10,261 bases of DNA from CAZNQW01 sp964575225 (GTDB lineage Bacteria; Chloroflexota; Anaerolineae; JAAYZQ01). The translations under genes and the position numbers were made by a program. Shown here piece after piece: positions 1 through 6,588 of the stretch (the stretch's first letter is position 1; the number at the start of each line of letters is the position of its first letter). The stretch spans positions 1 to 10,261 of the forward strand of contig CAZNQW010000138.1 of the NCBI GenBank assembly GCA_964575225.1, written 5' to 3'. The notes below the pieces were generated by a model, which was not told the origin of the DNA, did not search any database, and saw only the letters and a program-made list of their open reading frames with translations.

Positions 1-21
1 CCCCCCCCCCCCCCCCCCCCC
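1..21. repeat. Homopolymer run of 21 C at window edge
   Basis: The window opens with 21 consecutive C residues followed by GCCGGGGG. It is not in a gene. It could be a genuine G/C tract in the 3' flank of the cob operon or a sequencing/assembly artefact at a contig edge. The sequence alone cannot decide between these. Confidence 0.9.
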
Positions 22-29
22 GCCGGGGG

Positions 30-55
30 TGTGGGGGCTCGGCCGAGCCCCCACA
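30..55. repeat. Perfect 26-nt palindrome downstream of cobS
   Basis: TGTGGGGGCTCGG is followed directly by its exact reverse complement, giving a 13-bp self-complementary arm pair with no spacer. A second, weaker hairpin lies nearby (GGGGTGCA at 96-103 pairing with TGCACCCC at 113-120). Neither is followed by a T tract on the minus strand, so they are not convincing intrinsic terminators for the cob operon. Apart from these hairpins and the C run, nothing is recognisable in 1-156. Confidence 0.7.
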
Positions 56-156
56 ATATCCCTCTGCGCTGTGGAACAGGGGTGGCGGCTCTTCTGGGGT
101 GCACACCCACGATGCACCCCCGAGACGGGGGCGGTGAGCGTGGGTCGGCGAGACCG

Positions 157-924
157 TCATGCCAAAAGGCCTCCGTGGGCCAGGGCAGCGATGGCCAGCA
201 AGCTGACGGTTTCGGCCAGCTCGCAGAGGGCGCCATAGACATCGCCGGTCAGGCCGCCGATCCGTCCCCGCGCCCAATGGGCCGCCGCCAGAGCGACCAG
301 TCCGGCCACCACGGGCAGGGCGGCCGCGGCCCAGCCCAAGCCCATCCAGCCGGCCAAGGCGACGGCCAGCACCAGGATCGTTGTAGCCGTCACGCCCTGT
401 TTCCAGCCAGATCCGGTACGGACCTTTTTCCCGAGCCCTTCGCCCGCCCGGGCATAGGGGTACAGGAGCACAGCCAGGGTCATCACCCACCTGCCCAACA
501 CCGGCGCCACGATCAGGCCCGGCAGGCGCGCGGCAGCCGGGAGGGCCGCCAGCGCCGCGTATTTGACGAGCAACAACAGCACTGCGCCGGCGACGCCAAA
601 CGCCCCGGCATGAACGTCCCGCAGGATCTCTAACCGGCGCTCGGGGGACACGGGCGCCAGGAGACCGTCGCAGCAATCGATCCAGCCATCCAGGTGCAGG
701 GCGCCGGTCAGCCCCACCCAGGCGGCCAACACCAGCGCCGAGGCCACGCCCGCGGGCCACAGGTGACCCAGCCCCCAATCCAGCGCCGCCAGCAGCCCGC
801 CAAGGACCAAACCCGCGGCCGGATACCAGGCCGTCGCCCGGCCCCAGTCCTCATCCCGCAGCCGATGGGCGCCGGGCAGCGGCAGGGTCGTCAAAAAGTG
901 GAGGGCGGCCAGAAATGCGCGCAT
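157..924 (-). CDS. cobS: Adenosylcobinamide-GDP ribazoletransferase (cobalamin synthase)
   Basis: CobS is the polytopic membrane enzyme that joins adenosyl-GDP-cobinamide to alpha-ribazole (or its 5'-phosphate), the last assembly step of the nucleotide loop of B12. The 255-aa product has the usual family length. It carries the hallmark acidic segment HLDGWIDCCDGL (residues 77-88), followed by the RLEILRDVHAGAFGV stretch typical of CobS. Further conserved pieces are PVLGRW (141-146) and YPYARAGEGLGK (155-166). Most of the rest is hydrophobic helices. The ATG start lies 8 nt after the cobT stop with no clear Shine-Dalgarno sequence, so translation is probably coupled to cobT. The acidic motif reads DGWIDCCDG where many homologues have DGLADTADG; the Asp spacing is kept. 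CobU, which would supply the GDP-cobinamide substrate, is not in the window and may lie beyond position 1. Confidence 0.95.
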   Translation of the reverse strand: MRAFLAALHFLTTLPLPGAHRLRDEDWGRATAWYPAAGLVLGGLLAALDWGLGHLWPAGVASALVLAAWVGLTGALHLDGWIDCCDGLLAPVSPERRLEILRDVHAGAFGVAGAVLLLLVKYAALAALPAAARLPGLIVAPVLGRWVMTLAVLLYPYARAGEGLGKKVRTGSGWKQGVTATTILVLAVALAGWMGLGWAAAALPVVAGLVALAAAHWARGRIGGLTGDVYGALCELAETVSLLAIAALAHGGLLA

Positions 925-932
925 CGAACGGG

Positions 933-2003
933 TCAGTCAGCGGGCCCCGAGACGCCCGCGTCGGCAAAGGTGGCCATCTCGGACAGAATCCGGCACGAGG
1001 CTTCGACCAGGTGCATGGCCAAAACGGCGCCGGTGCCCTCGCCCAGGCGCAGATCCAGGTCCAGAAGGGGCTCTTGGCCCAACGCCGTCCAAAGGGCCGC
1101 GTGCCCCCGCTCCACCGACAGGTGCGAGGCGATGAGATAGGGCTTGACGGCAGGGCAGAAGGCCGCGGCAATGAGGGCGCCCGCCGCGGAGATAAAGCCG
1201 TCGACGATGACCGGCACGCGACGGGCCGCCGCGCCCAGGCACACCCCGGCGATGGCGCCGATCTCCAGGCCGCCCACGGCCGCCAACACACCGATAGGGT
1301 CCCCGGGGTCGGGCCGATGCAGGGCCAGGGCCTGCTCGATGACGCTCACCTTGCGGCTCAGGCCCTCATCGTCGACGCCGGTGCCCCGCCCGGTCACGTC
1401 GGCGACCGGCAACTGGGTGTACACCGCGGCGATGGCGCTGGCCGGCGTGGTGTTGCCAATGCCCATCTCGCCGGTGGCCACCAGATCCAGCCCCTGGGCC
1501 ACCTGCTCCTCGACGATCTCGATGCCCACTTCTATCGACCGGACCGCCTGCTCGCGGCTCATCGCCGGGCCGCGGACAAAGCTGGCGGTGCCCCGGGCGA
1601 CCTTGCGGGACAGCAGCTCGGGATGGACGGGCAGGTCGCCGGCCACCCCCACATCGGCGACGACGACCCGCGCCCCGGCCTGGCGGGCCAGCACGTTCAC
1701 CGCCGCGCCGTGGTTCAAAAAGTTGAGCACCATCTGCACGGTCACTTCCGAGGGGTAGGCGCTGACCCCGTCGGCGACGACGCCATGGTCCCCGGCCAAC
1801 ACGATCACGGCCTTGCGGTCGACCTTGGGCAGCGGCTGCCCCGTGATGCCCGCCAATTGGATCGACAGCCGCTCCAGGCGGCCCAGCGCGCCCTGGGGCT
1901 TGGTCAAGATCGACTGGCGCTCCTGGGCAGCCGCTTGCGCTTCTTCATTCAAGGGCGCGATCCGCCCACAGGTTCGAAGGATCAACGAATCAGGATCGGT
2001 CAC
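933..2003 (-). CDS. cobT: Nicotinate-nucleotide--dimethylbenzimidazole phosphoribosyltransferase
   Basis: CobT activates the B12 lower-ligand base by transferring phosphoribose from nicotinate mononucleotide to dimethylbenzimidazole, giving alpha-ribazole-5'-phosphate for CobS. The 356-aa product has the normal length and the family motifs in order: KPQGALGRLE (35-44), GDHGVVADGVSAYP (71-84), GEMGIGNTTPASA (178-190), GTGVDDEGL (207-215), SHLSVERGH (293-301) and DLRLGEGTGA (317-326). In CobT the Glu of the last motif is the catalytic base; here it is about E322. The start is GTG, overlapping the stop of the upstream S-component gene as GTGA (2000-2003). A GAGGTG ribosome-binding site lies inside the end of that gene. 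This is fully consistent with an intact enzyme working with CobS directly downstream. No bluB gene for making the base is visible. Confidence 0.96.
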   Translation of the reverse strand: MTDPDSLILRTCGRIAPLNEEAQAAAQERQSILTKPQGALGRLERLSIQLAGITGQPLPKVDRKAVIVLAGDHGVVADGVSAYPSEVTVQMVLNFLNHGAAVNVLARQAGARVVVADVGVAGDLPVHPELLSRKVARGTASFVRGPAMSREQAVRSIEVGIEIVEEQVAQGLDLVATGEMGIGNTTPASAIAAVYTQLPVADVTGRGTGVDDEGLSRKVSVIEQALALHRPDPGDPIGVLAAVGGLEIGAIAGVCLGAAARRVPVIVDGFISAAGALIAAAFCPAVKPYLIASHLSVERGHAALWTALGQEPLLDLDLRLGEGTGAVLAMHLVEASCRILSEMATFADAGVSGPAD

Positions 2004-2791
2004 GATGATGGTTTCACCTCAAAGTAGAATCTCTGTTGAAAGCGCCGCAGCAAACGCACCACCGGCGCAGCGAACAGCAACAGCAGAACCAGGTTGCCCA
2101 CCGCCCGCGCCACGTCCCACCACAGCGAAGTGACGGCGTAAAAGAGGGCGTAGCGTTTGACCGATTCGGCCAGAGACAACCCGGGCTGCCAATACATCTC
2201 GGACTGGGCCGCGCTAAAGACATAGGGCCAGAAATAGACGTTCATCAGCACGCCAAAGACGAACCCAAGGAGCATTCCCCACACGGCCAGCATGACCCAT
2301 TCGGCGCGGGGGCGATGCTGCAGCCGGGGCAGCAATCCGGACAGCAGCCCCACCCAGCCCACCGACAGCATCTGATAGGGCAGCCAGGGTCCCACGCCGA
2401 ACCCGAGAAAGGCCGACACCGCCAGCGAAAACACGCCCAGCAAAAAGCCAAAGGTCGGGCCATACACATAGCCGCACAGGATGGGCAGCAAAAAGACCAG
2501 CGAAAAGCCTGCCGGGCCCGGCACGCCCCGCAGCACGGCATTCGCCGCGGTGAGGACGCCCAGGATGGCGATCAGCTTGGCGTTCATCATCCCCGAGGAC
2601 AGGCTGCTCAAGACGGCAGCCAGGCAGAGGATCACCAGCAGGGCAAAGATCAGGGGGGCATCCTGGGCATGGGCCATGGTACCAAACCCCTCGCCCTGCT
2701 GGGGGCTAAAGAAAGGATACAGGAACGAGCCCAGGCCGATCAGACTGGCGATGGTCAGGATGGCGGCGTTCAGGAGCTTTTGGACCGACAA
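2000..2791 (-). CDS. ECF transporter S component, probably cobalamin/corrinoid-specific
   Basis: This 263-aa integral membrane protein has several hydrophobic helices (about 5-27, 45-67, 72-90, 95-132, 138-155, 165-190 and 215-250). A central segment, PGPAGFSLVFLLPILCGYVYGPTFG continuing into a Gly-rich helix, resembles bacterial ECF substrate-binding (S) subunits. The S subunit binds the vitamin outside the cell and docks on EcfT. The gene follows ecfT and ecfA and precedes cobT under a B12 riboswitch, so a corrinoid is the likely substrate (CbrT-type role). Specificity is inferred from context, not from binding residues. The protein is longer than the 170-200 aa common for S components and has an extra N-terminal helix. 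The start is TTG, 4 nt after the ecfA stop with a poor ribosome-binding site. An internal ATG would delete the first helix, so TTG is preferred. Confidence 0.8.
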   Translation of the reverse strand: MSVQKLLNAAILTIASLIGLGSFLYPFFSPQQGEGFGTMAHAQDAPLIFALLVILCLAAVLSSLSSGMMNAKLIAILGVLTAANAVLRGVPGPAGFSLVFLLPILCGYVYGPTFGFLLGVFSLAVSAFLGFGVGPWLPYQMLSVGWVGLLSGLLPRLQHRPRAEWVMLAVWGMLLGFVFGVLMNVYFWPYVFSAAQSEMYWQPGLSLAESVKRYALFYAVTSLWWDVARAVGNLVLLLLFAAPVVRLLRRFQQRFYFEVKPSS

Positions 2792-2795
2792 GGCG

Positions 2796-4412
2796 CTACC
2801 CCAACACGTCTTGGACGGTCAGCAGGGACGGGTCTCGGAACAGCTTGTTGATCTGCGAGGCGAACACCAGCGATTCGCTCATCACCTGTCGCACCGGACC
2901 GTCGACGATGACCTGGCCCTCGCCCAAGAGCACCACCCGGTCGGCGCACTGGGCCACCAGCTCAACGTCGTGGGTGGCCATCAACACCGTCCGCCGCCGT
3001 CCCTTTTCCCGCTGCAAAAAGCGCACCAGCGCTTCCTTCTGTTCGTAATCCAGGCCGCGGGTGGGTTCGTCCAGCAAAAGGATGTGGGGATCGGCGACCA
3101 GGATGGAGGCCAGGGCCACCCGCTGCCGCTCGCCCACGCTGAGGTCGCGGGGGTAGCGCTCGGCGTGAGAACTCAAGCCCAGGGCATCCAGCAGCTCGCC
3201 GTAATCGCCGGGGGGCAACCGGTGGCCGCGCCGGGTGAAATCGAGTTCCTGGCGCACCGTGTCGTTAAAGAGCAGCGCGTTGGGATTCTGCGGCACATAG
3301 CCGACGAAATCGATCAGATCTTCAACGTTGGCGCTGCGCGTGCTCACCGTGCCGTGGCCGTTGGGACCCGTGAGCTGCACCTGACCGCGGTCGGGCTTGA
3401 GCAGCCCCATGATCTGCTTCAGGAGGGTGGTCTTGCCCGAGCCGTTGCGGCCCATGAGGGCCACAAACTCACCGCGCCGGACATCCAGCGAGATGCGCTG
3501 CAGCGCCGGATGGCCGTTGTAGGAAAAACCCACATCCTGGATCGAGATGGACAGGGGCGATTCAGAGGGCGCAGGAACCGCGGCGACGTTCCCGGGGTCG
3601 CCGTCCACCTGATGGTTGCGGGCAAAGGGCCGCCCCTCTTTGATGGTCAGTGGCAGGGGCGACCAATCCAGGGCCTTGGCCAGGGTGACCAGCGGCGAGG
3701 TAAAGGGCATCTGGCCCAGCACAGCCCGTGGCTCATCGAGGATCGGCGCCCGACCCTCTCCGGGAAAGTACAGCATCCGGTCGGCATACTGCACCACCCG
3801 CTCCAGGCGATGCTCCGAGAGGATCACCGTCAACCCCAGGTCCTGGTTGAGCTTGACCAGGGTATCGAGCACCTCTTCGGCAGCCTGGGGGTCAAGCTGG
3901 GAGGTGGGCTCATCCAGCACCAGGATCTGCGGCTGGAGGGTCATCACCGCGGCAATGGCCACCCGCTGGCGCTCTCCGCCCGACAGGGTATTGACCGATC
4001 GATGGCGCAGGTGGGCGATGGTGAGTTGATCGAGCACCTCCTCCACCCGCTTGCGCATCACCAGCGGATCCAGGCCCTGATTCTCCAGGGCAAAGGCCAG
4101 CTCGTCCTCCACTTTGTCCACCACGAACTGGGCTTCGGGGTCCTGGAGCACAAATCCCACCCGCGAAGCCATGCCCCGCGGCCCGAGGGCCACCGGGTCG
4201 AGGCCGTGGACGCGAACCTGGCCCGACAGGGTCCCCCCATAGAAATGGGGCACCAGACCGTTCAGACAGCGGAGAAAGGTCGACTTGCCGGCGCCCGAAG
4301 GGCCTACCACCAGCAAGAACTCCCCGTCTTCGATCTCCAGCGACAGATCCTGCAGCACGGGCGTCTCAGAGCCGGGATACCGATAGGTCAAAGCATCGAA
4401 TTCAATCATCAT
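2796..4412 (-). CDS. Fused double ATP-binding subunit of ECF transporter (EcfA-EcfA')
   Basis: This 538-aa cytoplasmic ATPase has two complete ABC domains fused in one chain, which would power the ECF importer. Domain 1 has Walker A GPSGAGKST (37-45), Q-loop Q90 in LQDPEAQF, signature LSGGERQR (143-150), Walker B ILVLDEP (163-169) and H-loop H201. Domain 2 has Walker A GRNGSGKTT (321-329), Q-loop Q375 in VPQNPNALLF, signature LSVGERQR (424-431), Walker B ILLLDEP (444-450) and H481. The linker is about residues 230-285. All catalytic residues appear intact in both halves; the second signature has Val in place of the first Gly after Ser. The ATG overlaps the ecfT stop as ATGA (4409-4412). Context makes it the dedicated energiser of the adjacent S component; sharing with other S components elsewhere cannot be excluded. 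Confidence 0.94.
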   Translation of the reverse strand: MMIEFDALTYRYPGSETPVLQDLSLEIEDGEFLLVVGPSGAGKSTFLRCLNGLVPHFYGGTLSGQVRVHGLDPVALGPRGMASRVGFVLQDPEAQFVVDKVEDELAFALENQGLDPLVMRKRVEEVLDQLTIAHLRHRSVNTLSGGERQRVAIAAVMTLQPQILVLDEPTSQLDPQAAEEVLDTLVKLNQDLGLTVILSEHRLERVVQYADRMLYFPGEGRAPILDEPRAVLGQMPFTSPLVTLAKALDWSPLPLTIKEGRPFARNHQVDGDPGNVAAVPAPSESPLSISIQDVGFSYNGHPALQRISLDVRRGEFVALMGRNGSGKTTLLKQIMGLLKPDRGQVQLTGPNGHGTVSTRSANVEDLIDFVGYVPQNPNALLFNDTVRQELDFTRRGHRLPPGDYGELLDALGLSSHAERYPRDLSVGERQRVALASILVADPHILLLDEPTRGLDYEQKEALVRFLQREKGRRRTVLMATHDVELVAQCADRVVLLGEGQVIVDGPVRQVMSESLVFASQINKLFRDPSLLTVQDVLG

Positions 4413-5494
4413 TCCACTCGTACCTGATGCGCATCATGGGGCGGATGGCTCGCAGCGGCCTGCCCCGTGCTTGGCGCCAGCAAGGCCGGCAGCGCAAGCA
4501 ATAACAAGGCCCCACCCAACAGCGGGTTGAAAGGGGGCCACAGCGGACTGGGCGGAAAGGGGCTATAGTACACCGTTTCGGGAACCAGGGCGCGGGCGAT
4601 GAGAACCGCCGCCACCACTCCCCCACTCGCCAGGACCAAAAGGGTGTCTCGCCCCTGCCACTCGGGGCGGCGAAAGCGGGTGCGATGGACCCGCCGGCCC
4701 TGCAGGGCAAAGAGGACGAGCATCAGCCCCACACCGCCCACGACCAGAGCCCAGCCCAGCCAAGGGGCCGCCAGAGAATAGGCCACCATCACCAGTCCAC
4801 CCAACACACTGAGCAGCGCCGCCAGGGTGCCCCCCTGCATCAAAATCACCTGGGGCTGGGAGGGGGCCTCGACCGCGCTGCCAAAGCCCCGCGCCTCCAT
4901 GGTCTCGGCTAATTGGATGGCCCGCTCCATGCCGTTGGCCAACAGAGGCATCACCAACGGCAGCAGGTCGCGAATGCCGCGGAAGCGATGGCCGCGGATG
5001 CGCTGGGCCTGGCGGATCTCCTGAGCGCCGATCACCATTTGCGGCACAAAGGTGATGGCAATCGACAGCACCACCCCCATCTGAAAGAGAAAGGCAGGCG
5101 TGGACCGCAAAAGCTGGTAGTGATCGACCACCGCGTTAAAGGCGGCGAACACGATCAGGATAGCCAGCAGCCCGACGCCACTGACCACCCCCGAGAGGAC
5201 GGCTTCCAGGGTGATGTTGCCGCCCACGATGGGCCACAAAGCCGGGAGCCGGAAAAGCACAATCTGCCCCATGTGGATCGACAGGGCGTTAAAGGGAACG
5301 GCCACGGCCAGAAGGAGCAGGCCAATGCGCATAAAACTGCCCCAACTGCTGCCCACGGCCGAGGTGCGCCCCAGGGTCCAATAGGCCAGCCAGGCGCAGC
5401 CGATGACCAGCGCCAGGTAGAGGGGGTTGCGCACCAGAAAGGCCGGCACCGCCGCCGCGACCAGCCAGGCCACCCACGACCAGGTGTGAAACAT
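4409..5494 (-). CDS. ECF transporter transmembrane coupling protein (EcfT)
   Basis: EcfT is the membrane scaffold joining the S subunit to the ATPases. Residue numbers are from the ATG at 5494 (361 aa). The N-terminal half holds several TM helices. The cytoplasmic coupling helices carry the two Arg-Gly motifs that contact the ATPases: AQRIRG (163-168) and MEARGFG (199-205). The second sits in the typical context ERAIQLAETMEARGFG. The protein is longer than the usual approximately 265 aa. It has a C-terminal extension of about 90 residues with two more predicted TM helices (about 283-304 and 325-340) and a short polar tail. An upstream in-frame GTG at 5512 would add six residues, but the ATG at 5494 is preceded by GTGGGG at suitable spacing, leads directly into the first helix, and is preferred. 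A palindromic repeat separates this gene from the DUF4430 gene. Confidence 0.88.
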   Translation of the reverse strand: MFHTWSWVAWLVAAAVPAFLVRNPLYLALVIGCAWLAYWTLGRTSAVGSSWGSFMRIGLLLLAVAVPFNALSIHMGQIVLFRLPALWPIVGGNITLEAVLSGVVSGVGLLAILIVFAAFNAVVDHYQLLRSTPAFLFQMGVVLSIAITFVPQMVIGAQEIRQAQRIRGHRFRGIRDLLPLVMPLLANGMERAIQLAETMEARGFGSAVEAPSQPQVILMQGGTLAALLSVLGGLVMVAYSLAAPWLGWALVVGGVGLMLVLFALQGRRVHRTRFRRPEWQGRDTLLVLASGGVVAAVLIARALVPETVYYSPFPPSPLWPPFNPLLGGALLLLALPALLAPSTGQAAASHPPHDAHQVRVE

Positions 5495-5518
5495 ATCAGC
5501 GCCCCACTCCACATAGAG

Positions 5519-5591
5519 CCGTCACCCCCGCGCAAGCGCGGGTCCACAGTCTTTCGACACAGGATGGATGCCCGCTTTCGCGGGCATGACG
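5519..5591. repeat. REP/MITE-like double-hairpin palindromic element inside the operon
   Basis: Two hairpins are bounded by short terminal inverted repeats, CGTCA (5520-5524) and TGACG (5587-5591). Hairpin 1 is CCCGCGC-AA-GCGCGGG (5527-5542). Hairpin 2 is ATGCCCGC-TTTC-GCGGGCAT (5568-5587). The spacer CTTTCGACACAGGATGGAT resembles the spacer of the element at 8156-8232. The element fills the 114-nt gap between the DUF4430 gene and ecfT, so it is transcribed within the operon. It could act as an mRNA-stability element or RNase boundary. Confidence 0.8.
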
Positions 5592-5608
5592 ATGGGGCAA
5601 TAGGCCGC

Positions 5609-6478
5609 TCATGCCTGCCTCCCCTTGACCCACAGGCCAATGCCCACCAATGCCAGGGCCATCGCGGCAAAGAGCCCGTAGCTCGCCAGGCTCGATCCGC
5701 CCGCGGCTTCGGCCTGCGGCGTGGGGGTAGGCATGGGCGTGGGCGCCGGCAGGGTCGCCGTTGAAGCAGGGCGGACGAGCGCGACGGTGGGGTCGGCCTC
5801 GGGTTGCTCGGAAACCGCAGCCACCGACTCCGCGGTGGTCAGCAGCGGGACGGTCGGCGCAGTGGTTGGCAGCGGCAGTGGCACGTTGGTGGGCAGCGGC
5901 TCAGAAGGCAGCGCCTCAGAAGGCAGCGCCTCGGAAGGCAGCGCCTCGGAAGACGACGGGCAGAGGATCTCAAAGGTCAGCTCATCGGCCGGCGGCTGGG
6001 TGCCATCGCCCCACACCCAAGCCTCCACCGCACCGGGCTGTACCTTGTGCATCACCGCGCCCAGGGCCGAATAGATCCAATCCCCGCCCGGCTCGCGAAA
6101 GAAATAGTTCCAATAGGCGCAGTCGCCGCCGCCCATGCACTGGCAAAAGCAGGCTTTGGCCGGATAGGCGCAGCCCACCTCTTCAATCTGGCAAATGGTG
6201 ACGCCCAGGCTGCTGCCGGGCTGCACGATCATGCGCAAGCCCGAGCGGTCAAGCAGCTCCATGCCGGTCACCGACTCCCCTACGAGAGGCAGGCACAAGG
6301 TCTCTACCCTCGCCTCATCGTATTGGATCACCAAGGCCACCTGGCCTGTCTCGTCGGCGATAGCAGAGGTTAGCCCCGTGCCAGGCAGGTTCAGCCCGAC
6401 GACCAGCAGAACGGCCAGCAACGCCTGGCGGAAAAACCGGCGGGCAAAAGTCCTATCTCGAGCGGTTGGTTCACGCAT
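5609..6478 (-). CDS. Secreted, membrane-anchored DUF4430 (transcobalamin C-terminal-like) protein
   Basis: This 289-aa surface protein has an Arg-rich N-terminus and hydrophobic signal peptide (about 11-41), a folded domain (about 45-173), a Pro/Ser/Thr-rich linker (174-260) and a C-terminal TM helix (about 267-285) ending in KGRQA. The domain has the DUF4430 look: a beta start (QVALVIQYDEARVETLCLPL), then CAYWNYFF (120-127), GGDWIYSALGA (131-141) and PGAVEAWVWGDG (148-159). DUF4430 is the Pfam/InterPro family that includes the C-terminal beta domain of transcobalamin and intrinsic factor. Eight Cys (62, 96, 103, 110, 112, 114, 120, 173) suggest extracellular disulfides. The linker holds an SEALP repeat. 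The gene lies downstream of the alpha/alpha-barrel gene under a B12 riboswitch, suggesting that the two together bind corrinoid. The ATG start has only a weak ribosome-binding site. The domain assignment is by eye; B12 binding is inferred. Confidence 0.82.
   Translation of the reverse strand: MREPTARDRTFARRFFRQALLAVLLVVGLNLPGTGLTSAIADETGQVALVIQYDEARVETLCLPLVGESVTGMELLDRSGLRMIVQPGSSLGVTICQIEEVGCAYPAKACFCQCMGGGDCAYWNYFFREPGGDWIYSALGAVMHKVQPGAVEAWVWGDGTQPPADELTFEILCPSSSEALPSEALPSEALPSEPLPTNVPLPLPTTAPTVPLLTTAESVAAVSEQPEADPTVALVRPASTATLPAPTPMPTPTPQAEAAGGSSLASYGLFAAMALALVGIGLWVKGRQA
5892..5951 (-). repeat. Four tandem 15-nt repeats encoding SEALP/SEPLP in the linker
   Basis: Four consecutive 15-bp units read GGCAGCGSCTCRGAA on the plus strand (5892-5906, 5907-5921, 5922-5936, 5937-5951). 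They differ only at one or two positions and encode SEALP three times and SEPLP once in the wall-spanning linker of the DUF4430 protein. Being in frame, copy-number change would only alter linker length. Confidence 0.9.
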
Positions 6479-6496
6479 ACTTGTTTCCCGGAAATA

Positions 6497-6534
6497 GAGC
6501 GGTCCGGCCGCCAGTCACAGAGACCGGACCGCTC
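6497..6534 (-). promoter_or_regulatory. Intercistronic stem-loop, possible attenuator
   Basis: A perfect 11-bp stem, GAGCGGTCCGG paired with CCGGACCGCTC, has a 16-nt loop. On the transcribed minus strand it is followed by TATTTCC, a weak U-rich tail, then the start of the DUF4430 gene 18 nt on. A second hairpin (6543-6552 with 6564-6574, one bulged base) precedes it, so most of the 110-nt gap is structured. It could give partial termination or mark an mRNA processing boundary. It is not a strong canonical terminator. Confidence 0.55.
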
Positions 6535-6588
6535 GTGTCGGCCGGTTGCCATCCACCGAGAGAATGGCGAACCGACAAAACGGAGGAC

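Noticed and set aside
30..55. Intrinsic terminator of the cob operon
   Set aside because: The palindrome has no spacer loop and no T tract on the minus strand, and the operon may continue beyond the window.
915..2027. A 370-codon plus-strand open frame
   Set aside because: It is opposite cobT, which matches its family over its full length. The plus frame has the same His/Gln/Arg/Gly-rich shadow composition.
2481..4427. A 648-codon plus-strand open frame
   Set aside because: It lies opposite the ecfA double ATPase, which has every ABC motif in place. The plus-strand product is rich in His, Gln, Gly and Arg with no recognisable domain, as expected for an antisense frame in GC-rich DNA.
6392..6478. 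Tat signal peptide on the DUF4430 protein (ARRFFRQ)
   Set aside because: The twin Arg is present but the following residues fit the consensus poorly. A disulfide-rich protein would more naturally use Sec.
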